A DNA stretch of 37,204 nucleotides from an uncultured Pseudomonadales bacterium (GCA_905182155.1 CAJJAX010000047.1:1-37204), one strand, 5' to 3'. Shown: positions 1-9,758, counted from the first letter of the stretch. Notes: generated by a model from the sequence alone, not told the origin. A program made the numbers and translations.

Positions 1-76
1 CTGCTCAGCAATGCGGCAGCCCCCCTGATCGACCGCTATGGTTCAACTCGGCCAAGCGCGAGGGCGCGCCCCATGA
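1..76 (+). CDS. rnfD: RnfD C-terminal tail (partial, frameshifted)
   Basis: Only the last ~25 codons of the Rnf membrane subunit D lie in the window. Frame 1 reads NAAAPLIDRY, matching the conserved RnfD end (N-x-x-x-PLID-Y). One base later the frame that reaches a stop reads VQLGQARGRAP and ends in the TGA at 74-76. The switch falls at the GG at 40-41, so one extra base is likely. The stop overlaps the rnfG start as ATGA, normal for an rnf operon. RnfD carries covalently bound FMN in the ion-pumping Rnf complex. The call rests on the short tail plus the following rnfG and rnfE. Confidence 0.7.
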
Positions 77-627
77 AACCTGCCTTCTTGATCCTCATGC
101 TCGCCGCTGCGGTCGCCGCCACCATCATCGGCGGTTTGGCTGATGCGACCGACGCGCAGATTCAGCGCAATCAAGCGGACTATGATTTAAAGATTTTGCA
201 ACGCGTCATCAAAGACCCCGCGCTCACCCTGATCAAGACTGATCCCGACAGCGAGCACTTTGAACTGTGGTCGGCAACGCGCCGGCAAGGCTTCTTGCTA
301 GCCATTCAGACCGCCCTTGGCTACAACGGCACCATCCGCGCCTGGCTCGCGGTTGACGAAACTGGCTCGATCACCGCGGTGTCGACTCGCAGCCATCAAG
401 AAACCCCCGGTATTGGCGATATCATCAACAGCGATGCATCGTGGCTTGACCAACTGGACCATCGAAACCTGCTGCACCACCGGTTTCGCCTAAAACGCGA
501 TGGCGGCGACTTTGATCACGTCACGGGTGCAACCATCACCAGCCGCGCTTATATCGAGATGGTGGATCAGGGTCTTAAAGATCATGCGCATCGATTTATT
601 GCCGGGGATCCTGATGAACGACGTTAA
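73..627 (+). CDS. rnfG: Rnf electron transport complex subunit G
   Basis: RnfG is the periplasm-facing, FMN-carrying subunit of the Rnf complex, which couples electron transfer between ferredoxin and NAD to ion movement across the inner membrane. The 184-residue product has one N-terminal membrane anchor (about residues 4-24), the family motif ETPGIGD near residue 112, and the flavinylation motif TGAT at 151-154, whose last Thr would carry FMN. It is slightly shorter than typical RnfG (~200 aa). It overlaps the rnfD stop by 4 bases and rnfE by 14, so the genes are translationally coupled. No lesion seen. Confidence 0.93.
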   Translation: MKPAFLILMLAAAVAATIIGGLADATDAQIQRNQADYDLKILQRVIKDPALTLIKTDPDSEHFELWSATRRQGFLLAIQTALGYNGTIRAWLAVDETGSITAVSTRSHQETPGIGDIINSDASWLDQLDHRNLLHHRFRLKRDGGDFDHVTGATITSRAYIEMVDQGLKDHAHRFIAGDPDERR

Positions 628-1303
628 CAACCTCGCCATCGATGGTGTCTGGCGCAACAATCCAGCGCTCGTCCAACTCTTGGGCCTCTGCCCCCTCCTC
701 GCGGTCAGCCAAACGCTGGTGACGAGCCTCACGCTGGGACTCATTACACTCGCGGTGTTAGTTGGGTCCAATACGCTGATCAGTCTCTTAAAGCGCACCA
801 TGGTGGAAGACATTCGGCTGCCACTGCAAATTCTGGTGATTGCCACCATGGTGTCGGCGGCAGACCTCTTGATGCAAACTTATTTTTTCGAACTCTATCA
901 GCGGATCGGCCTGTTCATTGCGCTGATCGTCACCAACTGCACGATTCTTGGGCGGGCCGAACTTTTTGCGCGCAGGAACCCCATCTGGGCTTCGATGAAT
1001 GATGGTTTCTGGATGGGGCTGGGGTTTCTGTGGGCCATTACCTTACTCGGCGGGCTGCGGGAAATAATGGGCCGAGGCACCTTATTTGACGGCATGGAAC
1101 AATTACTGGGACCCGCGGGCATCGCCTGGCGGATTGAAGTTCATCAAAGCCCAATTTTAATTATGATGCTAGCGCCCGGGGCCTTCTTGGCACTGGGATG
1201 TTTGATTGCCCTGAAGAATTGTGTGGACGAATACTATGAATCGAGAAAAACGGATCGCCTTCTTGAGCACCCTGCGCCAAGAGAATCCAACCCCAACCAC
1301 TGA
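614..1303 (+). CDS. rnfE: Rnf electron transport complex subunit E
   Basis: Integral membrane subunit of the Rnf complex (RnfE/RsxE). The 229-residue product starts MNDVNNLAIDGVWRNNPALV, a form typical of the family, and has about six hydrophobic segments, with the conserved TNCTILGRAELFA stretch in the middle. I chose the ATG at 614 although the frame is open further upstream, because it gives the family N-terminus and the usual short overlap with rnfG. The 3' end overlaps the nth start by 68 bases. With rnfG and nth this reproduces the common gammaproteobacterial rnf-nth order. Confidence 0.94.
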   Translation: MNDVNNLAIDGVWRNNPALVQLLGLCPLLAVSQTLVTSLTLGLITLAVLVGSNTLISLLKRTMVEDIRLPLQILVIATMVSAADLLMQTYFFELYQRIGLFIALIVTNCTILGRAELFARRNPIWASMNDGFWMGLGFLWAITLLGGLREIMGRGTLFDGMEQLLGPAGIAWRIEVHQSPILIMMLAPGAFLALGCLIALKNCVDEYYESRKTDRLLEHPAPRESNPNH

Positions 1304-1887
1304 ACTGCAGTATGACAGTACTTTTCAACTCCTGTGGCGGTTGTCCTCTCAGCGCAGGCAACCGATGTTGGGGTGAATAAAGCCACCCGAAAACTGTTCC
1401 CAGTGGCCGGCACGCCGGCGTTGATTGCCGCCTTGGACGTTGACGGCTTGAAACCCTACATTAAGACGATCGGATTGTTTAACAGCAAAGCCGAAAACAT
1501 CATCAAAACCTGTAACAGATTGCTCCCGAGCATGCGGGGGAAGTCCCCACCACGCGCGAGGCGCTCGAAGCCCTTCCAGGGGTCGGTCGTAAGACGGCGA
1601 ACGTGGTTTTAAATACGGCGTTTGGTGAACCCACCATGGCGGTCGACACCCATATTTTTCGAGTATCGAACCGAACTCGATTTGCACCCGGCAAGAATGT
1701 CCTGCAAGTCGAAAAGAAGCTCATCAAAGTCATTCCGGATGAGTTTATCCGAGATGCACACCACTGGTTGATTTTGCATGGCCGCTATACCTGCACCGCG
1801 CGAAGCCCCAAGTGCGCCGCGTGCACGGTGTTCGACCTATGCGAATACCCGCAACGAGAGAAACAAGCGCAGCTTGCCAAGGGTTAA
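1236..1887 (+). pseudogene. nth: Endonuclease III, two frameshifts as read
   Basis: Base-excision-repair DNA glycosylase/AP lyase for oxidised pyrimidines. The reading must switch frame near 1331-1333 and near 1521-1527. Each switch fits one missing base, and the repaired gene would encode 217 aa, normal for Nth. Diagnostic parts are all present: VLSAQATDVGVN, the helix-hairpin-helix LPGVGRKTANVV with the catalytic Lys, the catalytic Asp in VDTHIFRV, and the C-x6-C-x2-C-x5-C [4Fe-4S] ligands near the C-terminus. The start overlaps rnfE, as often seen. Because all functional residues survive, I think the two lesions are sequence errors rather than true inactivation. Confidence 0.88.
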
Positions 1888-1972
1888 CCCTGGTTTGTTA
1901 GCAAGCGGGCGGCGTCAGTAAGACTCCAACCACTGGGCCCACTCGTTGCCCCGTAAGACGCCATCAGCGGCG

Positions 1973-3191
1973 TTACGGTTGTCTTGATTGCCGCAAACTC
2001 GCCATTTTGAGTCGCAGCGCATTGAGCTTGATAAAGCCCTCGGCGTCGGCCTGATTATAGGCACCGCCATCATCATCAAAGGTAGCAATATTGGAATCAA
2101 ACAGACTATCAGTATCTGACTTGCGGCCCACCACACTAACACCGCCTTTATAGAGTTTAATACGGACATCACCATTGACTACATCCTGACTTTGATCAAT
2201 TGCCGTTTGCAACATTACTCGTTCTGGCGCCCACCAATAACCGTTATAAATAAGCTTGGCGTATTTTGGCATTAACTCATCTTTTAAATGTGCCACTTCG
2301 CGATCTAATGTAATTGATTCAATAGCTCGATGCGCTTTTAGCATAATGGTACCACCTGGCGTTTCATAACAGCCACGGGCTTTCATCCCAACATAGCGAT
2401 TTTCAACAATATCCAGTCGCCCTATGCCATTTGCTCCAGCGATCTTATTAAGTTCAGTTAACACAGTGGCAGGACATAGGTGTACCGTCAATAGCGACAA
2501 TATCGCCCTTCTCATAACTAATTGTCATATAAGTAGGCTGATCTGGCGCTTCCTCTGGCGAGACTGTCCAGCGCCACATATCATCTTCGGCCTCAGACCA
2601 AGGATCTTCCAAATTACCGCCCTCATAGGAGATGTGCAGAAGGTTGGCGTCCATAGAAAAGGGGGACTTTTTACCACGTTTCATTTCCACTGGAATATTG
2701 TGCATTTCGCAATATTCCATCAATTTATCACGTGAGTTCAGATCCCATTCACGCCAGGGTGCGATCACCCGAATCGCAGGGTCTAACGCATAGGCCCCCA
2801 GCTCAAATCGAACCTGGTCATTGCCTTTGCCCGTTGCACCATGGGCAATGGCCTCGGATTGGGTTTCCGCGGCGACCTCAACCAACCGTTTGGCAATGAG
2901 GGGCCGGGCAATACTCGTTCCCAACAAATATTCGCCCTCATACACCGTATTACAGCGAAACATTGGGAAGACAAAATCCGCGACAAACTCTTCGCGAACA
3001 TCGTCAATGAAGATTTCTGAAACCCCCATGCTTTCGGCTTTTTTTCTTGCCGGCTCGAGCTCCTCTCCTTGACCAAGATCGGCCGTGTAGGTCACCACCT
3101 CGCAATCATAGGTCTCTTGCAGCCAACGCAGAATGACCGATGTATCCAATCCACCGGAGTAGGCCAGTACGACTTTGTTTAATTTCGGCAT
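1973..3191 (-). CDS. argG: Argininosuccinate synthase (one frameshift as read)
   Basis: Ligates citrulline and aspartate with ATP in arginine biosynthesis. The N-terminal part begins [18 protein letters not shown] (ATP pyrophosphatase loop SGGLDTS) and contains the conserved [16 protein letters not shown] and [14 protein letters not shown]. The frame changes near 2472-2474, between IDGTPM and [11 protein letters not shown], and continues through [19 protein letters not shown] to [17 protein letters not shown]. Restoring two bases gives 406 aa, the usual length. The start at 3191 matches the family N-terminus. The part after the frameshift is clearly AT-richer (37-42% GC in counted 60-base lines) than the first part (53-58%), so it may come from another strain. 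Divergent from pyrC. Confidence 0.92.
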
Positions 3192-3219
3192 CACTTTGAG
3201 CTCACAAAAAAAGGAGTGT

Positions 3220-3291
3220 ATGGTAATCGTTTGCTCGTTCGGAGACCAGTTTTCAGCGAAGGGTGATACAATTCTTTTATGCAAACACTAA
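3220..3291 (+). CDS. Possible 23-residue leader ORF overlapping the pyrC start
   Basis: An ATG at 3220 follows AAGGAG (3211-3216) by three bases and opens a 23-codon frame that stops at 3289-3291, eleven bases inside pyrC. The predicted peptide is not recognised. Its position suggests translational coupling or a leader peptide for pyrC, which has no Shine-Dalgarno of its own. The spacing is tighter than ideal and a frame this short can arise by chance, so the call is tentative. It only matters if transcription begins upstream of 3211. Confidence 0.25.
   Translation: MVIVCSFGDQFSAKGDTILLCKH
3264..3272 (+). promoter_or_regulatory. Extended -10 promoter candidate for pyrC
   Basis: TGATACAAT (3264-3272) is an extended -10 element (TG-N-TACAAT) with no clear -35. 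A start about seven bases downstream falls on or next to the pyrC ATG at 3279, so a transcript from here would be essentially leaderless. Predicted by eye only. Confidence 0.4.
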
Positions 3292-4331
3292 CCCTCACCC
3301 GGCCCGATGACTGGCACATCCACTTACGCGACGGTGATTATCTGCCCACCACAGTGGGGGATGTCGCGCGCAGTTTTGGCCGCGCCATTGTCATGCCCAA
3401 TCTAACGCCGCCGGTCACCACGGTGCCCCAAGCCTTGGCCTACCGGGACGAAATTCTGTTGAACCGGCCCACTGGCTCCGACTTCGAACCCTTGATGACG
3501 TTGTATCTAACGGACCAAACCCGCTTGCGTGACATCATTGAGGCCGCGCAATCACCACAGGTCCATGCCTGCAAGCTCTATCCCGCCGGCGCAACCACCA
3601 ACTCAGAGGCCGGCGTCGGCTCCATCGAAGGCTTGTACCCCATTTTTGAAGCCATGGCGCAGCACCAACTCCCCTTGCTGATTCATGGTGAAGTCACCGA
3701 CGCCAAGATTGATATTTTCGATCGAGAAAAGATTTTTATCGATCAGTGCCTCATGCCAATCATTGCAAGGTTTCCAGAACTTAAAATCGTTTTTGAGCAC
3801 ATCACGACCCAAGAGGCGGCCAGTTTTGTCGCGGCACAAAGCGCCAACGTCGCGGCAACCATCACGGCCCACCACCTTTTGTACCATCGAACCGATATGC
3901 TCAGTGGCGGCATGAAGCCGATTTTGTTTTGCCTGCCCATTCTCAAACGCGATATCCATCAAGCTGCATTAATTAGGTCTGCGACCTCGGGCGACCCGTC
4001 GTTCTTTTTGGGAACCGATTCAGCGCCCCATCCCCGGAGTCGAAAGGAAGACGCCTGCGGTTGTGCCGCCGGTTGTTATACCGCTCATGCTGCGATCGAA
4101 CTCTATGCCGAGGCCTTTGAACAAGCGGGCAAACTGGATTACCTCGAGGGCTTTGCCAGTCATTTTGGCGCCGATTTTTATGGTTTACCGCGGCATTCAG
4201 ACACCATCACCCTTGAAGCTGTGCCCTGGGTTCCACCCATAGCCTTACCTTTCGGAAGGGACGAATTAATGCCGCTGCGAGGCGGTGAAACAATTAAGTG
4301 GCGCCTCGTGCGTCCGGAAACCGGCTCATGA
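3279..4331 (+). CDS. pyrC: Dihydroorotase
   Basis: Cyclises carbamoyl-aspartate to dihydroorotate in pyrimidine synthesis. The 350-residue protein matches the short class-II PyrC family (E. coli 348 aa). Metal ligands and catalytic residues are visible: HIHLRDG (His13, His15, Arg17), the Lys of [13 protein letters not shown] that becomes carboxylated, HGEV, FEHITT, and the Asp in GTDSAPH. The start is fixed by this N-terminus. There is no Shine-Dalgarno between the extended -10 and the ATG. The stop overlaps the rnt start as ATGA, so the two are co-transcribed. Divergent from argG, so two carbamoyl-phosphate-consuming routes share one 87-base intergenic region. Confidence 0.97.
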   Translation: MQTLTLTRPDDWHIHLRDGDYLPTTVGDVARSFGRAIVMPNLTPPVTTVPQALAYRDEILLNRPTGSDFEPLMTLYLTDQTRLRDIIEAAQSPQVHACKLYPAGATTNSEAGVGSIEGLYPIFEAMAQHQLPLLIHGEVTDAKIDIFDREKIFIDQCLMPIIARFPELKIVFEHITTQEAASFVAAQSANVAATITAHHLLYHRTDMLSGGMKPILFCLPILKRDIHQAALIRSATSGDPSFFLGTDSAPHPRSRKEDACGCAAGCYTAHAAIELYAEAFEQAGKLDYLEGFASHFGADFYGLPRHSDTITLEAVPWVPPIALPFGRDELMPLRGGETIKWRLVRPETGS

Positions 4332-4984
4332 ACGATTCAAAATTACCGATCGCACACCGGTTCCGAGGCTTTCTGCCCGTTGTCATCGATGTTGAAACCG
4401 GTGGCTTCAATTCCCAAACGGATGCCTTGCTCGAGATTGCAGCGGTCCTGATCGGCATGGATGACAAAGGCCGATTGCACGCAGCTGAACAGTTTTTTTT
4501 CAATGTTGAGCCCTTTGAAGGCGCCAACCTCGAGCCTGCAGCGCTCGAATTTACCGGGATCAACCCTTTGAGTGCATTAAGGGGTGCGGTACCCGAAAAG
4601 GACGCGATGGCCGCGATTTTTAGCGCTGTACGAGCCGAGGTGAAGCGCACCGGCTGTCAGCGCGCAATTGTGGTGGCCCATAATGCGTCATTCGATCAAG
4701 GGTTTATGAACCAGGCTGCCGCGCGATGCAACCTTAAGCGCAATCCGTTCCACCCCTTTTCAAGCTTTGATACGGCAACCCTCGCCGGCTTGGTTTACGG
4801 CCAGACCGTTCTTGCGCGGGCGTGCGCGGCAGCTGGGATTGCCTTTAATAATAAAGAAGCGCATTCAGCGATCTACGATTGTGAGCGAACCGCCGAGGTT
4901 TTTTGCGATATCGTCAATCGATGGCCTGCGCCCTATGACCTCGCGGCGAACAACGAAAGCAGTGAGGCCTTCGGCCCTGATTAA
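4328..4984 (+). CDS. rnt: Ribonuclease T
   Basis: DEDDh 3'-5' exoribonuclease that trims tRNA CCA ends and matures other stable RNAs. The 218-residue product shows Exo I (Asp21-x-Glu23 in VIDVETGGF), Exo II (HNASFDQGF) and Exo III ([14 protein letters not shown], with its His and Asp). The ATG at 4328 overlaps the pyrC stop by four bases. Its stop interlocks with the grxD stop on the other strand (shared TTAA). rnt close to grxD is a conserved gammaproteobacterial arrangement, which supports both calls. No lesion. Confidence 0.96.
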   Translation: MNDSKLPIAHRFRGFLPVVIDVETGGFNSQTDALLEIAAVLIGMDDKGRLHAAEQFFFNVEPFEGANLEPAALEFTGINPLSALRGAVPEKDAMAAIFSAVRAEVKRTGCQRAIVVAHNASFDQGFMNQAAARCNLKRNPFHPFSSFDTATLAGLVYGQTVLARACAAAGIAFNNKEAHSAIYDCERTAEVFCDIVNRWPAPYDLAANNESSEAFGPD

Positions 4985-5310
4985 TCGGCGTCGGGTAGCG
5001 GCACGTCATCCAGCAGCGTTTGTAACTCACCGCTTTCGTACATCTCAGTAATGATGTCACAACCACCGACCAGCTCACCCTGCACAAACAGTTGCGGGAA
5101 GGTTGGCCAATCAGAAAATTTTGGCAAATTAGCGCGTATTTCAGGATTCGATAAAATATCGATGTAAGCAAATGGCTTGCCACACGCCATGAGCATCTGT
5201 GAGGATTGAGAGGAAAACCCACACTGCGGTTGTTCGGGAGACCCTTTCATATAAATGAGGATTGAATTGTTCTCAACCTGCTGTTGGATGCTTTCTAAAA
5301 TATCACTCAT
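4981..5310 (-). CDS. grxD: Monothiol glutaredoxin, Grx4 type
   Basis: 109-residue monothiol glutaredoxin with the CGFS active site at residues 30-33 and the glutathione-binding WPTFPQLF and GGCDI segments. This family binds a glutathione-ligated [2Fe-2S] cluster and passes it to iron-sulphur targets, usually with BolA. Full normal length; the start MSDILESI is typical. Convergent with rnt, and downstream of a minus-strand hydantoinase gene after an 86-base AT-rich gap that probably holds its own promoter. Confidence 0.97.
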   Translation of the reverse strand: MSDILESIQQQVENNSILIYMKGSPEQPQCGFSSQSSQMLMACGKPFAYIDILSNPEIRANLPKFSDWPTFPQLFVQGELVGGCDIITEMYESGELQTLLDDVPLPDAD

Positions 5311-5396
5311 GCCGGCTCTGCCCGTTGATGAAAAAACTTATTTTAGCCTTTTTTCACCAAAGTTAAACGATCGGGTTCAATTATTAGGTTGCAGCG

Positions 5397-6932
5397 TCAT
5401 TTTTTCCGGCCCCAACCACCCCCACCGGGGGTTTCGATCCGAAGGACTTGAGTGGGTTGCGCAAGCAACTGAACTTTATCCGGCAGCGGCTGACCGTCCA
5501 AACTGTTCAATCCCGGTAACCCCGGGTCACCCCCGGCCAACCCCCATGGGGCTGACACCCGACGTTCAGTAATGAGGGTCACCTGGGTTTCTGCCAGAAA
5601 TCGATAACTTCGCACAAGCCCTTGGCCGCCGTCATGTTTGCCGGCGCCGCCAGACCCGGCGCGCACCGAATACTCAAGCACTTGGATCGGATAATTTGAC
5701 TCCAACACTTCAATTGGGGTGTTCAGGGTGTTGGTCATATGACTTTGGACCGCATCAATACCGGCCTGGTGAGGGCTTGCCCCGGTGCCGCCACCGAGGG
5801 TTTCGTAGTAATCCCACTGCCCGACCCGACCCATCGCAACATTATTCATCGTGCCTTGGCTGGCTGCCGGTATTTCATCTGGCAATGCCGCAGCCAGTGC
5901 GCCCAACATACAATCGACAATCCGCATTGACGTTTCGACATTACCCGCCGCGGTCGCCGCGGGCCGCTGCGCATGCACCAAGCAACCCGGCTCAGCCTTG
6001 ATGGTGACCACATCAAACGCGCCGGCGCAGGCAGGGGTCTCCTGGGGCAATAAACATCGGATGACATAAAAAACACCGGCTGCGGTGACGGAAAGCGGAC
6101 AATTGATATTGCCCGGAACCGCCGGACTCGTGCCGGTAAAATCAACAAAAACCTCGGCATCGGCGACCGTGATTTCGACTTTTATTTTGCAGCCGGTCGC
6201 CGCGTAACCGTCACTGTCCATGACATCTTCAAAGCCGTAGCAACCCTCAGGAATCCGCCGAATCCCAGCTTCTGCAACCGCTCGCCCATAGCCATTGAGC
6301 TGGCCAATGGCGCTGGCAAAGCGCCGATCAGACAGCCCCGCAACCAATTGCTCAAGTCGCTCGATCCCCACCCGGTTGGCGCTCGATTGCGCGGCCAAGT
6401 CAGCCGCTGTACCGGCGCCTAACTCAGCGCGCAGCGCTGCACGCAACGTCTCGTTGACGACACCTGCTTCAAATAACAAGGTTGGCGGGATGACTCGGCC
6501 TTCTTCATCAAGGTGTCTCGACAGCGGCATCGAGCCCGGGGTCGACGCCCCAATTTGGGCGTGATGCGCTCGATTCGCGACAAACCCAAGCAGCTGGGCG
6601 CCGGAGAAAAACGGCCTGACCAGGGTGACATCGGGTAAGTGCGTGCCGCCCAAGAAGGGGTCATTCCAAATCAACTCATCCCCAGCTTGCCACTGGCGCA
6701 GTCCTACCACCTGCTGCATCGCAAACGCCATGCTGCCCAAATGCACCGGCACATGAGCCGCTTGCGCAAACATGCGGCCCTGCGCATCGAACAATGCGCA
6801 GGAATAATCCAATCGGTCTTTAATGTTGGGGCTAAACGCCGCAGACCTCAGGATCAAACCCATCTCGTCACAAACCGCCGCGCACCGAGCAACAAACACG
6901 GCCAGCTCGATTGCGTTTAGGGGTTCACTCAT
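5397..6932 (-). CDS. Hydantoinase B / oxoprolinase-family protein (HyuB)
   Basis: 511-residue member of the hydantoinase B family, which normally forms an ATP-dependent complex with a HyuA subunit to open 5-oxoproline or hydantoin-type rings. Visible family parts: the early segment with AFSPNIKDRLDYSCALFD, HLGSMAFAM, the WNDPFLGGTHLPDVTLV block, VDFTGTSPAVPGNINCP, and the glycine-rich end ETPGGGGWG. The gene is intact, but no hyuA partner lies next to it: grxD is downstream and the divergent aminotransferase starts 98 bases upstream. Substrate unknown. No strong Shine-Dalgarno is seen before the ATG at 6932. Confidence 0.9.
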   Translation of the reverse strand: MSEPLNAIELAVFVARCAAVCDEMGLILRSAAFSPNIKDRLDYSCALFDAQGRMFAQAAHVPVHLGSMAFAMQQVVGLRQWQAGDELIWNDPFLGGTHLPDVTLVRPFFSGAQLLGFVANRAHHAQIGASTPGSMPLSRHLDEEGRVIPPTLLFEAGVVNETLRAALRAELGAGTAADLAAQSSANRVGIERLEQLVAGLSDRRFASAIGQLNGYGRAVAEAGIRRIPEGCYGFEDVMDSDGYAATGCKIKVEITVADAEVFVDFTGTSPAVPGNINCPLSVTAAGVFYVIRCLLPQETPACAGAFDVVTIKAEPGCLVHAQRPAATAAGNVETSMRIVDCMLGALAAALPDEIPAASQGTMNNVAMGRVGQWDYYETLGGGTGASPHQAGIDAVQSHMTNTLNTPIEVLESNYPIQVLEYSVRAGSGGAGKHDGGQGLVRSYRFLAETQVTLITERRVSAPWGLAGGDPGLPGLNSLDGQPLPDKVQLLAQPTQVLRIETPGGGGWGRKK

Positions 6933-7030
6933 AAGGCGGCTTTGGCGGTTGACGAAACTGGTTTATGATCCAAGTCTTTTAGCGCGCTGTATTGTTGCAG
7001 CACTGACTCGACCCAAGTAAGGACTGTCTC

Positions 7031-8197
7031 ATGAACCACGCTGTTATGCCAACCTATGGCCGTACCGATGTTCAGTTTGTTCGAGGCGAGGGCGCCTGGC
7101 TGATTGACCATACAGGCGAGCGCTATCTCGATGCCTTGTCGGGTCTTGGCGTTGTTGCACTGGGTCATGCCAATGAGGCCGTTGCACGCGCCCTGTCCGA
7201 TCAAAGCCAAACCTTATTACACACCTCCAACTTGTATCGAATTCCTGGCCAGGAGCGTTTGGCTGAGCGTCTGGCGCTGATCTCGGGCATGGACAATATG
7301 TTTTTCGGCAACTCGGGCGCAGAGGCCTGTGAGTGCGCCATTAAAATTGCACGGCTTTATGGTCACAACAAGGGCTTCTCGGATCCAACCATCATCGTCG
7401 CCGAATCGGCCTTTCATGGTCGAACCATGGCAACGCTCACAGCAACCGGCAATCGAAAAGTGCAAGCGGGTTTTGAACCGTTGGTTTCGGGCTTTTTAAG
7501 GGTCCCGTTCAACGACATTCCCGCCATCGAGAAAATCGCAGAAACCAGCAACCAAGTCACTGCTATTTTTGTAGAGCCGATCCAAGGCGAGGGCGGCATC
7601 CAAGTTCCGGACCCAACCTATCTGCCCAAATTGCGAGCCCTGTGTGATGCCAATGATTGGCTCTTGATCGTAGACGAAGTGCAATCGGGTAACGCCCGAA
7701 CTGGCGCTTACTTTTGTTACCAACACAGCGGCATTTTGCCGGACCTGGTGACTACAGCAAAAGGCCTCGGTAACGGCGTGCCGATTGGCGTCTGTTTGGC
7801 CCGGGGCGCGGCGGCAGCGGTCTTCAAGCCCGGCAATCATGGCTCAACCTTTGGGGGCAATCCCTTGTCCTGCGCCGCGGCGAACGCGGTGCTGGACGAA
7901 TTTGAGCGCTTAAACCTCATCCAGCATACGGCCGAGATGGGCAACTACCTACAAGATAAATTCAGAACCCAGTTGGCGGGCGATAATCGGGTGAAAGAGA
8001 TTCGCGGCATGGGTCTCATGCTTGGGGTGGAGCTCACCAAGCCCTGCAGCGAACTGGTGCAACAGGCGTTTGATCGCAAACTCCTGCTCAATGTCACCGC
8101 CGACTCGGTCATTCGGTTGCTCCCGCCTTTGATTATTAATCAATCGGAGGCGGACCTAATCGCGAGCACGGTCTGCGACTTGATCAAACAGATTTAA
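7031..8197 (+). CDS. argD: Acetylornithine/succinyldiaminopimelate-type aminotransferase
   Basis: 388-residue PLP enzyme of class III. It contains GNSGAEACECAIKIAR, AFHGRT, the PLP-binding Asp in LIVDEVQSG, the Schiff-base Lys in TTAKGLGNGVPIG, and STFGGNPL. Length and N-terminus (start followed by YGR and GEGAWLID) fit ArgD, which converts N-acetylglutamate semialdehyde to N-acetylornithine. The motif DEVQSGNARTG differs slightly from the usual DEVQTGIGRTG, so a paralogue with another omega-amino substrate cannot be excluded. AAGGA lies about eight bases before the ATG. It converges on glpK with a 14-base overlap of the 3' ends. Confidence 0.88.
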   Translation: MNHAVMPTYGRTDVQFVRGEGAWLIDHTGERYLDALSGLGVVALGHANEAVARALSDQSQTLLHTSNLYRIPGQERLAERLALISGMDNMFFGNSGAEACECAIKIARLYGHNKGFSDPTIIVAESAFHGRTMATLTATGNRKVQAGFEPLVSGFLRVPFNDIPAIEKIAETSNQVTAIFVEPIQGEGGIQVPDPTYLPKLRALCDANDWLLIVDEVQSGNARTGAYFCYQHSGILPDLVTTAKGLGNGVPIGVCLARGAAAAVFKPGNHGSTFGGNPLSCAAANAVLDEFERLNLIQHTAEMGNYLQDKFRTQLAGDNRVKEIRGMGLMLGVELTKPCSELVQQAFDRKLLLNVTADSVIRLLPPLIINQSEADLIASTVCDLIKQI

Positions 8198-9667
8198 CCC
8201 GCGCCACCGCATCGACCCAACCGTCGTAGCGTTTTGCCGCGTCTTGGGCCGGCAGTTGCCGTTGAAAACAACGCGCCAATTGCCAACGCTCGGCTAACGC
8301 ATCCATTGATGGGTAAACCCCAATGGCGAGGCCGGCAAGGTAGGCCGCACCCAGCGCCGTGGTTTCGGTAATGACCGGTCGATGCACCTCGATACCCAAC
8401 TGATCCGCTAGATTCTGCGCCATCCAATCGTTTTCAATCATGCCGCCATCAACGCGGACCACGGTGGGTGCAACGCCATCACTGGCCATCGCATTGAGCA
8501 AATCCTGAGACTGATAACTCACTGACTGCAACGTCGCGGTCACAATGTCGGCAACCCCAGCATCCCGAGTCAGCCCAAAAATAGCGCCCCGAGCATCGGC
8601 ATCCCAATGTGGGGCGCCAAGGCCTGTAAAGGCCGGCACGACATAAACCCCATGACTATCGGGATTAGACGCCGCAATCGATTCCGTCTCACTCGCATGA
8701 TCGATCACCTTTAAGGCATCTCGAAGCCACTGCACCGAGGCGCCTGCAATGAAGATAGACCCCTCAAGGCCGTAGCAAACCACCCCATTCAACCGGTAAG
8801 CAACCGTAGTCAGCAGTTGATGCGTAGAGCGCACCGGCTCTGGACCCGTGTTCAAAATCATAAAACAACCGGTGCCATAGGTGCTTTTCGCCATGCCCGC
8901 GTCGAAACAGCATTGGCCAAACGCCGCCGCTTGCTGGTCGCCAATCATCCCTGCGACAGGAATCGCGGCTCCAAACAGCGCGGGGTCAGTCGTTCCGAAG
9001 TCCGAGGCACAATCTTTGACCTGTGGGAGCATCGAGTGCGAGGAATATTCAACAGGGCTAGGATGTCGTCGTCCCAATCCTGAGTCAGGATATTAAACAT
9101 AAGGGTTCTGGCGGCGTTGGTTGCATCCGTGCGATGAACCCGACCAGCGGTTAACCGCCAAAGCAAAAACGAATCGATGGTCCCAAAGCAAAGCTCGCCA
9201 GCTTCTGCCCGAGCTTGACCTTCCGCCACATGATCGAGTATCCAGCGCACCTTGGTTGCAGAAAAATAAGGGTCCAGCAATAACCCGGTTTTTGCCCGGA
9301 CTTGCGCTTCATGACCGGCCGCTTTGAGCGATTGGCACAACCCATTGGTGCGGCGATCCTGCCAAACAATCGCAGGGTACACTGGCGCGCCGGTGGCACG
9401 GTCCCAAACAACCGTTGTCTCGCGTTGATTGGTAATGCCAATGGCGGCAATCTGATTTGCGAGCAGATCCGCGCTGGCAAGGGCACTTTCGACAACCTGC
9501 AAAACGGATTGCCAGATTTCCTCGGGATCATGCTCAACCCAACCATCTTCCGGGAAATATTGCGGGAACTCCTGCTGACCCACACCCACAATCTGACTGT
9601 CCTCATCAAAAACCATGGCGCGAGAACTCGTGGTGCCTTGGTCAATGGCAAGAATATAGTGTGGCAT
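8184..9667 (-). CDS. glpK: Glycerol kinase (one frameshift as read)
   Basis: FGGY-family kinase that phosphorylates glycerol to glycerol-3-phosphate. The first part starts [18 protein letters not shown] and includes [20 protein letters not shown] and [13 protein letters not shown]. The frame changes near 9034-9040, between LLNIPR and SMLPQV, and continues through [35 protein letters not shown] and RVDGGM to the end. Restoring one base gives 494 aa, the usual size. I took the ATG at 9667 rather than an upstream in-frame start at 9697 because it matches the family N-terminus. Probably functional, with a sequence error. Confidence 0.92.
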
Positions 9668-9698
9668 CGGTAAACCCCTGACTGGTGTGGGACCCAAG

Positions 9699-9726
9699 AT
9701 TATGGATTAATCACTTTAAAATACAA
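9699..9726 (-). promoter_or_regulatory. Promoter candidate for glpK
   Basis: Read on the minus strand, TTGTAT (9726-9721) and CATAAT (9704-9699) are separated by 16 bases and lie about 30 bases before the glpK start. Good -10, moderate -35. By eye only. Confidence 0.4.
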
Positions 9727-9758
9727 CGATTGCGCCGAGGCAAGGGGACCCATCGCCG

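Noticed and set aside
1915-2175. Alternative C-terminus for argG in another frame, ending beyond 1973
   Set aside because: The frame that ends at 1973 gives [17 protein letters not shown] and a total of 406 aa after one correction, matching known argininosuccinate synthases, so no second frameshift is needed.
6949-6969. argD promoter TTGACG with TATGAT
   Set aside because: The spacing is nine bases, far too short. A 17-base alternative has a poor -35.
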